In this document: positions 17,697-27,497 of the stretch, in pieces | Layout: the number at the start of each line of letters is the position of its first letter | Numbering within the stretch: position 1 is the first letter of the stretch | Assembly (NCBI RefSeq): GCF_000761215.1 | Contig: NZ_CP009438.1 | Coordinates: 806,001 to 870,000, forward strand | DNA length: 64,000 nucleotides | DNA from: Streptomyces glaucescens | GTDB taxonomy: Bacteria; Actinomycetota; Actinomycetes; Streptomycetales; Streptomycetaceae | Reading direction: 5' to 3' | Made by a program: the position numbers and the translations under genes | The notes under the pieces: model-generated | Databases searched by the model: none | What the model was told of the DNA's origin: nothing | The model's input: only the letters and a program-made list of their open reading frames with translations

Positions 17697-19094
17697 ATGT
17701 CAGCATCTGCGGAAGAGGTACTCGGCCGGCTCAGCGTAAAGATCCCCGTCCGTATCAATTCGACCGCCGCTCTGGTCACGGACACGAACAAGGCAGCCGC
17801 GGCTATCGATCGACAACGCGCACGGAAGCAGGACGAGAAAGAACCGAGTCCCCGTAAACCTGAACTCGGACCGTTACGAGACGCCGACCGACAGGATCTC
17901 GTCTCCACCCCCTGGGACCTGCTGGGCGTCTTCGCGCGAGCCACCACCCTTGCCCGTCAAGGACGTGGCAGAGGGCTGGCCGAACACTGGCAAGGACTGA
18001 AGTACTGCCAGGCCGTGGCCGCCGGTCCCAGCAGCCACATGGCCCTCACCGACGAGGGCCAGAGCCCGGAACTCTCCTACAGGGCCATGCAGGCACGGGA
18101 ACTGGGCCGAGCCTTCGGACTCGCCGTCGCTGAACGCACCGTCCGGAACCGCTTCCCGGGCCACATGGTCTCCACTCTGGATGCGGAAGCCATACTCCTG
18201 GCGGGCTTCGCGCGCTTCGGCCCGCGGCCGTCCCTGGGCGCCCGGCCACGACCCGACTTCTTCATCGAAGCCTGGCGCCCGGGCGAGCCGTCGCGTGTCT
18301 TCGTGGTGACGGTCAACGGCAACCATCAAAAGGCCACCAAGCGCACCGCCAAGGCCGACCGCTCAGCATTCAAGCAGCTGGCCAGGGGCAGCGAGCGCGC
18401 CGAGCACTTCCACCTCGCCGAGTGGAACACCACGCCGTGCCTCTTGATGTCCACCGAACTACTCGCGCTGGACGGCATCACCGTCAATGCTCTGCAGGCA
18501 CCGGGCGAAGGACTGTTGCCCGCAAGGCCGGCCACAGGGCGACGGAATGCGGACGCAGTGCTGTCGGAGCGGAACCTTGCGTACGCCGGCGCGGTGAAGG
18601 TACCTGCCGACGGCCACAGAGAACGGATCCAGGACGGGTTCTTCATCCCCCGCAAGGAGCTCGGCTGGTACGGCCAGTTGCTCGCACGCACCGGAGCCGC
18701 AGGCCAACTGGCCTTCGCCGGAGCTGGCACCGAAATCGCCCAGTACCTGACCGACAAGCAGGGCCACAAACACTACAAGCAGCAGACCTTCGCCGGTTCG
18801 TCCAGCGTCCGGGACGCGCGGCACAAGATAGGTCCGACGGTTTACGTCGGAACCGATCAAGTGTTCCGACTCAACCGGATCCGCGTCGAGGCGTTCTCAG
18901 GAATAGCCGAGGAACTGTACGACCTGCTGGTCAAAGGACAGGTGGAGGGATACCGAAACCGGGCGTACGAGCTACGCGACACCTACCCGACCAGCACCAC
19001 GTCCCCACTGTGGGGACCCGTCTCCTTCGGCGACGACGGCACCGTGATGGCTCTGCGGGTGCTGCCGACGCAGGACGCCGAAGAAAGCTCCTGA
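17697..19094 (+). CDS. Protein of unknown function, island-encoded
   Basis: The 465-residue protein is not recognised. ATG 17697 (MSASAEEVLGRLSVKIPVRI) is preferred over the longer frame from 17658. Around residues 165-205 it reads LDAEAILLAGFARFGPRPS, then RPRPDFFIEAWRPG and VFVVTVNGNHQKA. This helix-strand-strand order with an acidic residue, PDF and a later strand recalls PD-(D/E)XK nucleases, but the usual E/QxK is replaced by TVN, so the fold could be inactive or the match coincidental. It has no signal peptide or membrane span. It lies next to the left island junction and IS debris, upstream of an OLD/UvrD pair, and may be a defence or mobilisation component. Confidence 0.6.
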   Translation: MSASAEEVLGRLSVKIPVRINSTAALVTDTNKAAAAIDRQRARKQDEKEPSPRKPELGPLRDADRQDLVSTPWDLLGVFARATTLARQGRGRGLAEHWQGLKYCQAVAAGPSSHMALTDEGQSPELSYRAMQARELGRAFGLAVAERTVRNRFPGHMVSTLDAEAILLAGFARFGPRPSLGARPRPDFFIEAWRPGEPSRVFVVTVNGNHQKATKRTAKADRSAFKQLARGSERAEHFHLAEWNTTPCLLMSTELLALDGITVNALQAPGEGLLPARPATGRRNADAVLSERNLAYAGAVKVPADGHRERIQDGFFIPRKELGWYGQLLARTGAAGQLAFAGAGTEIAQYLTDKQGHKHYKQQTFAGSSSVRDARHKIGPTVYVGTDQVFRLNRIRVEAFSGIAEELYDLLVKGQVEGYRNRAYELRDTYPTSTTSPLWGPVSFGDDGTVMALRVLPTQDAEESS

Positions 19095-19129
19095 GGGAGG
19101 GAAGGGCTTCCACCTTGATCGTGGACACC

Positions 19130-19222
19130 GGTTGCCATACAACGATGGCCAGCGTAGTGGATCTCTGTTCGAAAGCGACCGGCGCAAGGTAGCCGATTGT
19201 GGAGTGCCTGCGCTGGTGGTTA
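19130..19222 (-). pseudogene. IS3-family transposase C-terminal remnant
   Basis: Reading the minus strand, NHQRRHSTIGYLAPVAFEQ is encoded from 19222 to 19166. This is the characteristic end of the integrase (rve) domain of IS3-type transposases. Nothing of the remaining transposase is present upstream, so it is a short relic in the gap before the OLD gene. Confidence 0.6.
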
Positions 19223-19284
19223 CCGGGCCCAGTGGCACCGACTCGGAGCAGACTGAGGTTCCCCCGTTGCTCGGGAGGGGCTGA

Positions 19285-19478
19285 TCAGCTGGTCAGGGCA
19301 GGTTGGCGGGGTTTCAGGTTCGCTCGTTCGGTCGCTGCCTGTTCGGCGTAGTGCTGCTCTTCGAACTCGACGGGGCTGGGGCTCGAAGAGTGCGAGGTTC
19401 GCCTCGGCCCGGGTGGCGAAGGTGCGGCCGCGCAGGCCCTCGGTCTTGATGAGCATCCAGAGGTTCTCCGCGAGGGCC
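19285..19478 (-). pseudogene. Second IS3-family transposase remnant with internal deletion
   Basis: The minus strand encodes [20 protein letters not shown] then [12 protein letters not shown] (19478 to about 19375), followed in another frame by [20 protein letters not shown] and LKPRQPALTS to the stop at 19285. These are consecutive pieces of a Streptomyces IS3 transposase C-terminus. About 20 residues expected between LALFE and SPVEFEE are missing and the frame is shifted. The upstream part is gone. Confidence 0.7.
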
Positions 19479-19576
19479 TATCCCTCATGGCCGGTTCTGA
19501 ACGGAAGTGCGGCATGTTCGTCGACATAGTGCACGATGATGATCAGCGATGTGCGTTCAAACCTCGGGGGTGGCTG

Positions 19577-21838
19577 GTGCATCTGAGTCGTGTGTCGGTA
19601 AGCGGTCTGCGTGCGAGCGTCGAGGACCCGCTGGTCTGTGAACTGCCGGGACGGTTCAGCGTGTTGATCGGAGCGAACGGCGCGGGAAAGACGACCCTCA
19701 CCGACGCGCTCTACTTGGCCCATCCAAGCAGTCGCTTTCCGAGCTTGCCGCGTTTCGGCTCTGCCGCACTGGCTCCCGCAAACACGGACCGAACCATCGA
19801 CGTCACGTACACGCTCAGCGACAGCCTCGGCTTGGAGGGAAGACTGGGCCGCCAACTGTACGACACGCGCCACCGCAGCCTCGGCGGAGTCGCAGAGCGC
19901 TGGAGCGTCTCCCTCAGCCGCAGGCTCGGGACCGTCGCCACGAAAGTCAACTCGGCGTTCGGCGCACAGCAGAACCTGGACCCGTACAAACTGATCTACT
20001 TGCCGGCGTGGCGACACCCTCTGGACGAGCTGGCCCGGCGTGAAGTAAGGATTCTGGTGGAATTGCTGCGGGCCCAGCAGCAGCGTCTGCATGGCAGTCG
20101 GAATCTGGTGGCTCTCAGGGCACGCGCCTCCCAACTGCTCGAAGATCTGGCCAAGAACAGTCTCATCGACGCCGTTGAAGAGCGGATCCGCGACCATCTG
20201 GCGACCCTGTCCGCCGGCGTGAATCAGCACTGGCCCTACATACGCGGTCAGGTTGTCGACGACGGCTACCTGGCCCGCGTCCTGGAGCTGATGCTTGCGG
20301 TCATCGAGGGCCGCTCGTCCGCACGGCCCTTGGAGGTCTCTGGGCTGGGCTATGTGAACCTGCTCCACATAGCGGTCACGTTGGCCGCGATACCCGATTC
20401 CTCAGATCTTCCTCCCGGTGGTGCGCAGGGCCAGGAGACGGCCGACCTTGAGCCGCCGAACGAGGAGGAGCAGGTACAGGAGATTCTCGACAACCTGGTC
20501 CAGGCGCAGGCGGAAGCCGAGTCCGTCGAGGACTCCTTCTTCCAGACGGCGCCGTTCCACGCAACCGTCGTGATCGAGGAGCCGGAGGCGCATCTCCATC
20601 CGCAGTTGCAGCACGGCCTTGTGCGATACCTCCGTAGAGCCGTCAGGGACCGGCCGGAGCTCCAGGTCATCCTCTCCAGCCATGCCTCGGACGTCATCAC
20701 CTCCTGCGCTCCGGAGGAACTCGTGATCGTGCGTCGCGCTCCGCAGGGGAGGGTCTGCCGAGCCGTCGCTAAGGTCGTACCGCCCAAGGACCGGGCTGTG
20801 ACGCTGCGCATGACCCGGCTCCATCTGGATGCGAGCCGGTCGGCTGCGCTTTTCGCGGAGCGCCTGGTGCTTGTCGAGGGGGTGACCGAAGTGGCTGTCG
20901 TGCGGGAATTTGGGCGGACTTGGGCCGGCGAGGACGCGGTCAAGCAAGCCTTCATCGATGCGCTCAGCATTGTTCCGGTGGGAACGAAGGTCGGCCAATG
21001 GCCTGCCCATCTGTTGGCCACACGAGGCGTTGAGCTGTGCACCAAGCTGGCGATCCTGCGGGACAGCGATCAGCCTTTCGAAGAGGAACCCCGCAAGCCA
21101 GCATGGATCGGTGAGCACGACCCCTCGGTCGTCGGCGCCTTCATCAGCCACCCGACCCTGGAACCGGCCATCACCGAGGGCAACGAGTTCCTCATCGTAC
21201 TGGCGATGGACGACATCGGCCTCGACTTCGAGGCGGACGAGATCACGCCCCAGAGCATCCACGCGTTCTTCCGTGGCAGGCGCCAGGGCACTCCTGCCGG
21301 ACCGGGTGCCAGCAGGAAGGCCGAGTTCGCTCTGGCACTCGCCGATCGCCTCATGAAGTTTAACGAGGGCGAACTGGGCCCTGATGAGTGGTACGTCTCC
21401 GCGACCGTACCCAAGCATCTCCAGGAGCTCTTCGACTTCCTGTACCCATCCGATACGGCGGACCAGGCGGCCGCCGAGGACCAGACCGGTGGCGGCGCCG
21501 ACGAGCCCGGCGACGTCTTTACCGAGCCCCCGGCCTGGCTCATGGCGGATGCCGACCGGGACCCTGTTCCGTCTCCAGAGGACGTGGAAGACATCGACTG
21601 GCCCGATGACTTGGTCGACCTGGAAAGGTCACTCGAGGCAGCCGAGTACGAGGCGAGCATCCCCGTACCGGAGCCGGAACTGCTTCCATGGGACGCCCTG
21701 AGCACTGATCGCCCTAACGGCCGGCCCCAGCCGATGACTCCACCACGGCGTGCCTGGCCCCTTCCTCACCCCCAGCAGCCCAGTCGCTGGCCGACGGCCG
21801 CGCCACGCGTGGACGCCGATGACCATGAAGAGTCCTGA
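19577..21838 (+). CDS. OLD-family ATPase/TOPRIM nuclease, GajA-like
   Basis: The 753-residue protein starts [20 protein letters not shown], the usual beginning of OLD ATPases. Walker A is GANGAGKTT (residues 32-40). The ABC-type Walker B is [15 protein letters not shown] near residue 333, followed by the D-loop/H region [13 protein letters not shown]. The TOPRIM part has [13 protein letters not shown] (Glu near 434) and ILRDSDQPF (DxD near 496). GTG 19577 sits 6 nt after GGGGG; the frame is open back to 19487, but that part overlaps IS debris. An acidic tail of about 150 residues ends the protein. OLD plus UvrD is the gene pair of the Gabija phage-defence system, where GajA is a sequence-specific nickase. 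The family fit is good; the function is inferred. Confidence 0.85.
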   Translation: MHLSRVSVSGLRASVEDPLVCELPGRFSVLIGANGAGKTTLTDALYLAHPSSRFPSLPRFGSAALAPANTDRTIDVTYTLSDSLGLEGRLGRQLYDTRHRSLGGVAERWSVSLSRRLGTVATKVNSAFGAQQNLDPYKLIYLPAWRHPLDELARREVRILVELLRAQQQRLHGSRNLVALRARASQLLEDLAKNSLIDAVEERIRDHLATLSAGVNQHWPYIRGQVVDDGYLARVLELMLAVIEGRSSARPLEVSGLGYVNLLHIAVTLAAIPDSSDLPPGGAQGQETADLEPPNEEEQVQEILDNLVQAQAEAESVEDSFFQTAPFHATVVIEEPEAHLHPQLQHGLVRYLRRAVRDRPELQVILSSHASDVITSCAPEELVIVRRAPQGRVCRAVAKVVPPKDRAVTLRMTRLHLDASRSAALFAERLVLVEGVTEVAVVREFGRTWAGEDAVKQAFIDALSIVPVGTKVGQWPAHLLATRGVELCTKLAILRDSDQPFEEEPRKPAWIGEHDPSVVGAFISHPTLEPAITEGNEFLIVLAMDDIGLDFEADEITPQSIHAFFRGRRQGTPAGPGASRKAEFALALADRLMKFNEGELGPDEWYVSATVPKHLQELFDFLYPSDTADQAAAEDQTGGGADEPGDVFTEPPAWLMADADRDPVPSPEDVEDIDWPDDLVDLERSLEAAEYEASIPVPEPELLPWDALSTDRPNGRPQPMTPPRRAWPLPHPQQPSRWPTAAPRVDADDHEES

Positions 21839-23315
21839 CACGCCGTCCGACCGCATCCGCCTCACGCCCGAACAAGTTCTTGCCGTCGGCAACGCCCAGC
21901 GCTGTCTGTACATAGAAGCGGCCCCGGGCTCGGGCAAAACCACAGTTTCCGCCCAGCGCTTCGGACTCCACCGCTTCACACACACAGCCGACCACCGAGC
22001 CGTCGTGGCCGTCAGTTTCACCCGCTCCGCCACCGAGGAGATACGCAACCGGGTTCTGCGGTACTGGGGGCCCTCGGCGCTCGCCTGGCCTCACCGCGTC
22101 GCCACCCTCGACGCTCTTCTGTGCGACGTACTCGCTCATCTCTTGCAGATCGGTGCTCTGCAATGGCCCGGAGGACATCGGGAGTTGGAGGTGCTAGACA
22201 CCTGGCGGAGCCGTCTGCCCACCGCTTCCAGGAAACTGAAGCCCGTTCTGGCCCTGAACGGCACACGGATCATCGCGGTCTCCGTGCAGCAGTCGAGAGC
22301 TGGTAGTCACCCTGCGCCAGACGATTTCCTCGCAGCCGTCGACAAAGGCCAGTGCACCCATGACAACGTGCGCGAGGTGCTGCAACTCGCGCTCCAGCAA
22401 CCACGGACAAGGGCATCCGTCGCCTCCTACCTGGGCTCCACAATCAGGTCTCTGATCATCGACGAGATCTATGACGCGAACGACTTGGACCTCAGGCTCA
22501 TCCACCTCGCCGTTGACACCGGTATCGATCTCACTCTGGTCGGAGACCCGTGGCAGGCCCTTTACGGATTCCGTGGGGCTCGCCCCGAACAAGTCTCACA
22601 GCTCATCACGCATCACAGATTCGCCAGGAGGGACCTCCACACCTCGTTCCGGTGGTCCACCAGCACCCAGCAGACGCTGGCACAGCGACTCCGCCACGGC
22701 GAAAGCACCACACTTCCCATCGGCCGCGTTCAGGATGCCGACGTCGTCCTTGCTCGCCAGTGGAGAACACTCTGGAACACGGACACCCACGTGCTGCCCC
22801 TCGCAATCAAGCCGCTGACAGGACAGTTCCAAGGAGCCGCCTGCACACTACTTCTCAACGAAATGACCGAGCGCTCGCTCGGCATACAGGCTGTCTTCCT
22901 CAACGACGCCCTGATCACCTTGGGCATCACGAACCGCGATGTTCTGGAACAACTGCGCCCGCACCTCCACCACACTCTGGAAGCGCTGGCTGGCACTGAC
23001 AGCGTGCGGAGCATCTGGCGCGACTTCGTGAACGTGCTGATCACGGAACTACCCGTGAAGTCCTTGATCACGCACGATCGAGTTCCACTCTCCGGCCTGC
23101 AGAGCCTCCGGGCGAAATCTCAGGTCAGGCACGACCGACTCGTCCCCGGCTTGACGTGCCACCAGGCCAAGGGACGGGAGTGGGACGCTGTCGGGGTCCG
23201 GCTGGAGGAGAGCGACGTGGCAGCGCTTCACACCGGCCTCGTCCTCCAGGTCGAAGAGCATCGTTCGCTATATGTCGCCCTGACCAGAGCACGGCACCTC
23301 ACCATCGCCCTCTGA
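21819..23315 (+). CDS. UvrD-like superfamily 1 helicase, GajB-like
   Basis: The 498-residue protein has the SF1 motifs in order: Q region LTPEQ, Walker [11 protein letters not shown] (about residue 33), Ia [72 protein letters not shown] and [18 protein letters not shown]. Motif II reads DEIYD rather than the common DExQD. Length equals that of GajB, shorter than full UvrD/PcrA. ATG 21819 overlaps the OLD stop by 20 bp (ATG 21825 is an alternative), so the two are coupled. As in Gabija, it is expected to form a complex with, or sense DNA for, the OLD nuclease. Confidence 0.88.
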   Translation: MTMKSPDTPSDRIRLTPEQVLAVGNAQRCLYIEAAPGSGKTTVSAQRFGLHRFTHTADHRAVVAVSFTRSATEEIRNRVLRYWGPSALAWPHRVATLDALLCDVLAHLLQIGALQWPGGHRELEVLDTWRSRLPTASRKLKPVLALNGTRIIAVSVQQSRAGSHPAPDDFLAAVDKGQCTHDNVREVLQLALQQPRTRASVASYLGSTIRSLIIDEIYDANDLDLRLIHLAVDTGIDLTLVGDPWQALYGFRGARPEQVSQLITHHRFARRDLHTSFRWSTSTQQTLAQRLRHGESTTLPIGRVQDADVVLARQWRTLWNTDTHVLPLAIKPLTGQFQGAACTLLLNEMTERSLGIQAVFLNDALITLGITNRDVLEQLRPHLHHTLEALAGTDSVRSIWRDFVNVLITELPVKSLITHDRVPLSGLQSLRAKSQVRHDRLVPGLTCHQAKGREWDAVGVRLEESDVAALHTGLVLQVEEHRSLYVALTRARHLTIAL

Positions 23316-23553
23316 TCCATAGACCGCGGCCGTGCACGCTGCCTCACCTCGTCGGCGCACCGCATGCGGCCTGCGAGAACCAAACCCCACCCAACTGGCG
23401 CCAGGTGCTGAACTTCAACGCTACATAATCAGCACCAAGGCTGAACCGTGCCTAGACGGCAACATGGAACAGGCCCCACTCAGTGGCAGGCTTGGGCCCC
23501 GCTGCCTCTATGTGATCCGCCCGTCTGAGTCATGGAAGTGCATATGCCTTTGA

Positions 23554-23566
23554 CATAATTCGCGCA
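23554..23566 (+). promoter_or_regulatory. Promoter -10 element for a leaderless transcript
   Basis: CATAAT (23554-23559) ends 6 nt before the ATG at 23566, the spacing expected when transcription starts at the A of the start codon. No Shine-Dalgarno precedes the ATG. The -35 region is poorly matched. Confidence 0.45.
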
Positions 23567-25836
23567 TGTCGAGCAGAGACACGATCCAGTACGTCCCCGA
23601 CGTGGGTCTCCTCATGATCCCGGGCGACCCGGCGAAGGACTACTCCCCGGGGTTCGCGGTCTTCGACGACTCCGTCCCCGCCCTGCGCGCGTTCGTCCTG
23701 GACCGGCTACGGAGGGAGAACATCAGGCCGGCGGCGCCCAAGGCGAAGGACGGTGCCGTCATACCCGTACGCGTGGGTCTGGTCCCCCGGCCCGACAACG
23801 ACTACGACACGTGTGCCGTGTCGGTCACCGCCCCGCCCTGCCACGGCGGGTCCGTCCTCGACCGGCACATGGGCTACCTCTACAGCAGCGCCCTGCACGT
23901 CACGAGCGAGAGCATCCGCGAGCTCACCGAGGAGACGGGGATACCCGTCGGCTGTCACGGATGGATAGAGCTCTACGACCTCGAGGACGACAGCCGCTTC
24001 TACGACGACGAGGACGACGAGGGCGGTGAGGACGAGGACGACGCGGACTGGGAACCCAGCCGCCACGAGCTGGTGTCGTGGGCGGAGCAGAAGGCGTTCG
24101 GGTACGCGGTCGGTTCGATCCGGGTCCTGCTGCCCGAGCGTCAGACCGTGCGCGCCCTGGTGGACGACTACCTGGCCGCTCACCGGCGGGAGGCCGACCG
24201 GTGCGCGGAAAGGGGGCCGGCCCCGTCCGGTGTCGAGCGGGACCTGCGCCGGGCCCTCGCCGAACGTCTCGCCGTCCGGCTGCGCACCGGTCTGAGCCAC
24301 CGCGCCGCCGGCGGGGCCTGGGGCCGGGAGACCGAGCGCGAGCGCGCGCGCCGCCGCCGGGACGCCGAGGCACAGCCGCTCCTGCACGCCTGGGAGACGT
24401 ACCGAACCTCGCCACACGGTTTCCGTGACCTGCGCGCCGTCACCCGGTCCGTCTTCTACCACACTCGGATCCTCATCCTGGACGGATCAGGCGTGGAGGT
24501 GGGGCAGTACCACGAGCCGGACGGCCCGCTCACCCTGGTGGACGAGCGGGTGCGCGCCGAGGCGCTCGACGCGCTGCGTGCGCACGGGGTGGACGTGGAC
24601 GCTCCCGAGGACCTGGCGTCCCTCGACGGCTTCCCGGACGCCGTGGTCGTCGCGGGCGGGGACAAGTGGTCGATCCGGCTCTCCAGGCCAGGTGTGCCCC
24701 GGAGCCGACTTCCCGAGGCCGGCTGGTTCGACCCGGACTCGGGCACGCTCACCGTGTACGCCGCGTCGCTCGCCGAGCCGTTGACGGTGCTGCTACTCCG
24801 GCACGGCGTGCGTCCCCTGCTCGTAACCTGGGGTACACCGCACGAGGAGGTAGAACAGCACAACCTCCGTGCCGCGGTCGCGCCCGCCGAGATCAGCCCC
24901 GTCAGCAGCTACAGCCGGGTGACGGCCGCCGCGCAGCGGTTGATCCCGGAGCTCCACCGCCGGTGGCTCAATGCGAAGCCCGACGACGGGGAGGCGCTCG
25001 CCGCGCGGGCCGGCAGCCTGCTGCCGCCGCTCATCGACGACGCGGCGGAGAACTCGTACTACCGGCGAGCGCTGGAGGCGCTCTTCGGCACGCCCGTGAA
25101 CCTGGCCGAGCGCGGACCGTGCCGGCTCTGCGGGCGCTCCGCTCAGTCGGCCCGCCCGGGGCTGTTCTACTGCCATGGCTGCTGTGCCCTGGCGAGGGGC
25201 GGAGTGCTGCGGGACACCGGAGTGGACGGAGCGTGGACGGAGGCGATCGTGTACGCGCTGCGCAGGCTGGCGGAGGCCGAGTTCTCCGGGCCGCCGTCCC
25301 TCACCCAGCTGGACCGCGTCGGAGTTCCCTTCGAGGACCACGCCCTGGTCGACGAGGTGCTGCTCTGCCGTTTCCTGCTGCCGCGCCCCGGCTCCGCGGT
25401 GCTGAGTGTGCGGCCGACGCGTCCGGCCCGTACCTGGACGGAGTGGCTGGCGCACGCGGGGCTCATCACGGACGGGGTGCGCACCTCGTTGGGTACGACG
25501 ACCAGGGCCACGGACGGGCATCTGTGCCGCTCCCTGTTCGAGCGGCACGTGGACGACTTCCTCCACCACCGGGGCGTGGCGCACGAACCGGAGCCCGCCT
25601 ATCCGCGGCACCCGGAGCTCAACACGACCGGCCTGCGGGCGGACTGGCGCCTGGCGGACGGCACGTTCGTCGAGGCCCTGGGCCTCATGACGCAGGAGGC
25701 GTACGTGGCGAAGGTCGCCCGCAAGCGGGAACTGGCCCGCCACCACGGTCTGCGGCTCGTCACCGTCACGGCCGAGGACCTGAACCGCCTCCCGGAAATC
25801 TTCGCGGACTGGCTCCCGAAGGGCTCGGCCGGCTGA
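23566..25836 (+). CDS. HIRAN-like / zinc-finger / Vsr-like nuclease protein
   Basis: The 756-residue protein is not a named family as far as can be judged. Residues about 65-115 (VRVGLVPRPDNDYDTCAVSV ... MGYLYSSALHV) look like a HIRAN domain, whose NxYDxxAV and GYL signatures bind DNA ends. An acidic linker follows (residues 144-168). Near 519-540, CRLCGRS and FYCHGCC form a CxxC-CxxC zinc ribbon. The C-terminus has FERHVDDFLHHRGV, LRADWRLADGTFVEALGLM (Asp693, Glu703) and AKVARKRELARHHGLRLVTV, the core of a Vsr/DUF559-like PD-(D/E)XK nuclease. It appears monocistronic. Base composition is much richer in GC than the OLD/UvrD pair, which suggests a separate origin. A defence or repair nuclease role is inferred. 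Confidence 0.75.
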   Translation: MSSRDTIQYVPDVGLLMIPGDPAKDYSPGFAVFDDSVPALRAFVLDRLRRENIRPAAPKAKDGAVIPVRVGLVPRPDNDYDTCAVSVTAPPCHGGSVLDRHMGYLYSSALHVTSESIRELTEETGIPVGCHGWIELYDLEDDSRFYDDEDDEGGEDEDDADWEPSRHELVSWAEQKAFGYAVGSIRVLLPERQTVRALVDDYLAAHRREADRCAERGPAPSGVERDLRRALAERLAVRLRTGLSHRAAGGAWGRETERERARRRRDAEAQPLLHAWETYRTSPHGFRDLRAVTRSVFYHTRILILDGSGVEVGQYHEPDGPLTLVDERVRAEALDALRAHGVDVDAPEDLASLDGFPDAVVVAGGDKWSIRLSRPGVPRSRLPEAGWFDPDSGTLTVYAASLAEPLTVLLLRHGVRPLLVTWGTPHEEVEQHNLRAAVAPAEISPVSSYSRVTAAAQRLIPELHRRWLNAKPDDGEALAARAGSLLPPLIDDAAENSYYRRALEALFGTPVNLAERGPCRLCGRSAQSARPGLFYCHGCCALARGGVLRDTGVDGAWTEAIVYALRRLAEAEFSGPPSLTQLDRVGVPFEDHALVDEVLLCRFLLPRPGSAVLSVRPTRPARTWTEWLAHAGLITDGVRTSLGTTTRATDGHLCRSLFERHVDDFLHHRGVAHEPEPAYPRHPELNTTGLRADWRLADGTFVEALGLMTQEAYVAKVARKRELARHHGLRLVTVTAEDLNRLPEIFADWLPKGSAG

Positions 25837-25904
25837 GGCCGGAGAAAGCCGGTTCCGTCGACTTGGAAGAGCCCGAGGCAGCAACACCGACCCATGAACT
25901 CGAC

Positions 25905-25976
25905 CATGGCAGGGACCATCATCGCTCACCGTATGTCGCCCTCACCAGGGCACTGCACATTGCCCTGGTCGTCTGA
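25905..25976 (+). pseudogene. 3' remnant of a second UvrD-like helicase gene
   Basis: In frame with the stop at 25974, the sequence encodes LDHGRDHHRSPYVALTRALHIALVV. This is helicase motif VI plus the C-terminus, closely paralleling [20 protein letters not shown] of the intact helicase ending at 23315. No start or other motifs exist upstream because the HIRAN/nuclease gene ends 68 bp before. It marks an earlier helicase gene overwritten by recombination. Confidence 0.75.
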
Positions 25977-26054
25977 CAGCCAGGTACGGCTACCTGATCT
26001 CGTTACCGAGCCGGAGCCCACCTGCCAGTAATGCGAGACGAAGGAGAATGTGTC

Positions 26055-26381
26055 ATGACTCACCGATGGCGCCCCCGCGTGCACCTACTGACCGGCGGGC
26101 CCGACTGGGAACAGCGGCAAGCCACCGTGAAGTCGGTACCGTTCAGCAGACGGCAGAAGGAAGCTCGCAAGCCGCTGCTGGCGCTGATGGAGGAGCTACG
26201 CGAAGCCGTCGAGAGAGGTGACTGGGCCTCCGCCCGCGCGGCCCGGTCGGCGGCCTGGGGCGAGGTAAACCGCCTCGCGGACAACCTCACGACGGAGGAA
26301 CGCAAGCATCTGTGGCGGTACAAGCGACGCATCGTCGCCGGTGAGGTCCGCGACCATGCTCAACGCGCCGGTCGCGGCTGA
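26055..26381 (+). CDS. Small basic hypothetical protein
   Basis: The 108-residue protein starts at ATG 26055 behind AAGGAG at 8 nt; an upstream ATG at 26031 lacks a ribosome site. It is rich in Arg/Lys and helical (RRQKEARKPLLALMEELREA, ARAARSAAWGEVNRLADNL, RKHLWRYKRRIV) with no membrane span or known motif. It lies between the helicase remnant and the convergent exonuclease gene. Function unknown; its charge suggests nucleic-acid or protein binding. Confidence 0.6.
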   Translation: MTHRWRPRVHLLTGGPDWEQRQATVKSVPFSRRQKEARKPLLALMEELREAVERGDWASARAARSAAWGEVNRLADNLTTEERKHLWRYKRRIVAGEVRDHAQRAGRG

Positions 26382-26402
26382 GACCGGCGCACTGTAACGA
26401 GG

Positions 26403-27497
26403 TCAGCTCAAGGCGAGCAGGTGTCGTAGTGTCAGCTCTTGGGCCTCACGCGCGGACCCGTTGAACGCCCGGCGCACAATGGCCCTGCTCTCGTTACGGC
26501 ACAGCGCAGCCAGCACGTCCCAGGTGGCCAAGCAGTCACCAAGGGCACTGTGCGAGGCGGTGTTCCCAGGGGAGTACAGGAGCGCCAGGTCGACCAGCTT
26601 GCTGCTTCCCCCACGGCGCTGAACGCTCTGGTGGATCCGCATGGGGTCCACGACCTTCAACGGCCGTCCTACTCGGTCTTCCAGAGTGGGCAGGCCGTGA
26701 CGTCGGCACTCCGCGGCGAGGAATGGCAGGTCGAAGGTTCGATTGAACACGACCAGAGTGGCACCGTCGACGATGTGCTTGGCAACCGCTCCAGTCACCT
26801 CGTCGATGGCCTCCCGGGGATTGCGGCCGTGGTGGAGGGCTGTCACGTCGTCTATGGCGTGGATCCGATAGGAGTCCTTCACCGGTACGCCGGGATTGAT
26901 GAGAACGCTGTCCCAGGCCAGCGCCCGCCGGTCCGCCAGCAGCCAGGCCGCCTCCACGATCCGGTCTTGGTGTTCGTTCAGGCCGGTCGTTTCCAGGTCG
27001 AGGACGATGATCCGTTCTCCAGGAAACCATCCGGTCGGGTAACGCGTGTCTGCGGCAGCCTCGTGAAGGATGTCGTCCACCACACTCCGGTCGGCGGCGC
27101 GACTCAACTGGCACAGGACGTGCGCGACTTCCGCTGGTGTGGTGTTGGCGGGCAGGCGGTAGAACTCCTGCTGATTGTCGACGGGGTTGCCGGGCAATGA
27201 CAGGAACAGCGCCGAAGCGGCACCAGGTCCCTTCAACAGTCCAATGGTGAGGCCGTACCGGGTGGACATGTCCCCGGCTTCCAACCCGATCAGAATCCGC
27301 TCTCCAGGTGACGTCGCCTCGTCTGGGCTCAGGAACTCCGCCCAGACGAGAGCATCGCGAGTCATCTCCCGCAGTCGCAGGTCCTCGTACTCGCCGCCTT
27401 CCGGGTGAGGCTTCGTACACATCCCGCTCCACCCGTCAGGGAGGGCTTCCACCAGAGCTTGGAGAAACGGTTCGGGGGACCACGGGTCGAAGTACAT
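26403..27497 (-). CDS. DEDDh 3'-5' exonuclease with N-terminal extension
   Basis: The 364-residue protein has the DnaQ-like exonuclease in its C-terminal half: ExoI RIIVLDLETTGL (Asp167, Glu169), ExoII TLVVFNRTFDLPFLAAEC, and ExoIII HSALGDCLATWDVL with the His of the DEDDh type. The first 160 residues are an unrecognised domain. ATG 27497 (MYFDPWSPEPF) is chosen over the upstream frame to 27593, which lacks a ribosome site. Free-standing DEDDh nucleases occur in repair, RNA turnover and phage-defence loci. Island location favours the last, without proof. Confidence 0.82.
   Translation of the reverse strand: MYFDPWSPEPFLQALVEALPDGWSGMCTKPHPEGGEYEDLRLREMTRDALVWAEFLSPDEATSPGERILIGLEAGDMSTRYGLTIGLLKGPGAASALFLSLPGNPVDNQQEFYRLPANTTPAEVAHVLCQLSRAADRSVVDDILHEAAADTRYPTGWFPGERIIVLDLETTGLNEHQDRIVEAAWLLADRRALAWDSVLINPGVPVKDSYRIHAIDDVTALHHGRNPREAIDEVTGAVAKHIVDGATLVVFNRTFDLPFLAAECRRHGLPTLEDRVGRPLKVVDPMRIHQSVQRRGGSSKLVDLALLYSPGNTASHSALGDCLATWDVLAALCRNESRAIVRRAFNGSAREAQELTLRHLLALS

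Noticed and set aside
17522..17857. Small gene before the island's first protein
   Set aside because: The frame has no ribosome site, overlaps the start of the larger gene in another frame and carries no motif.
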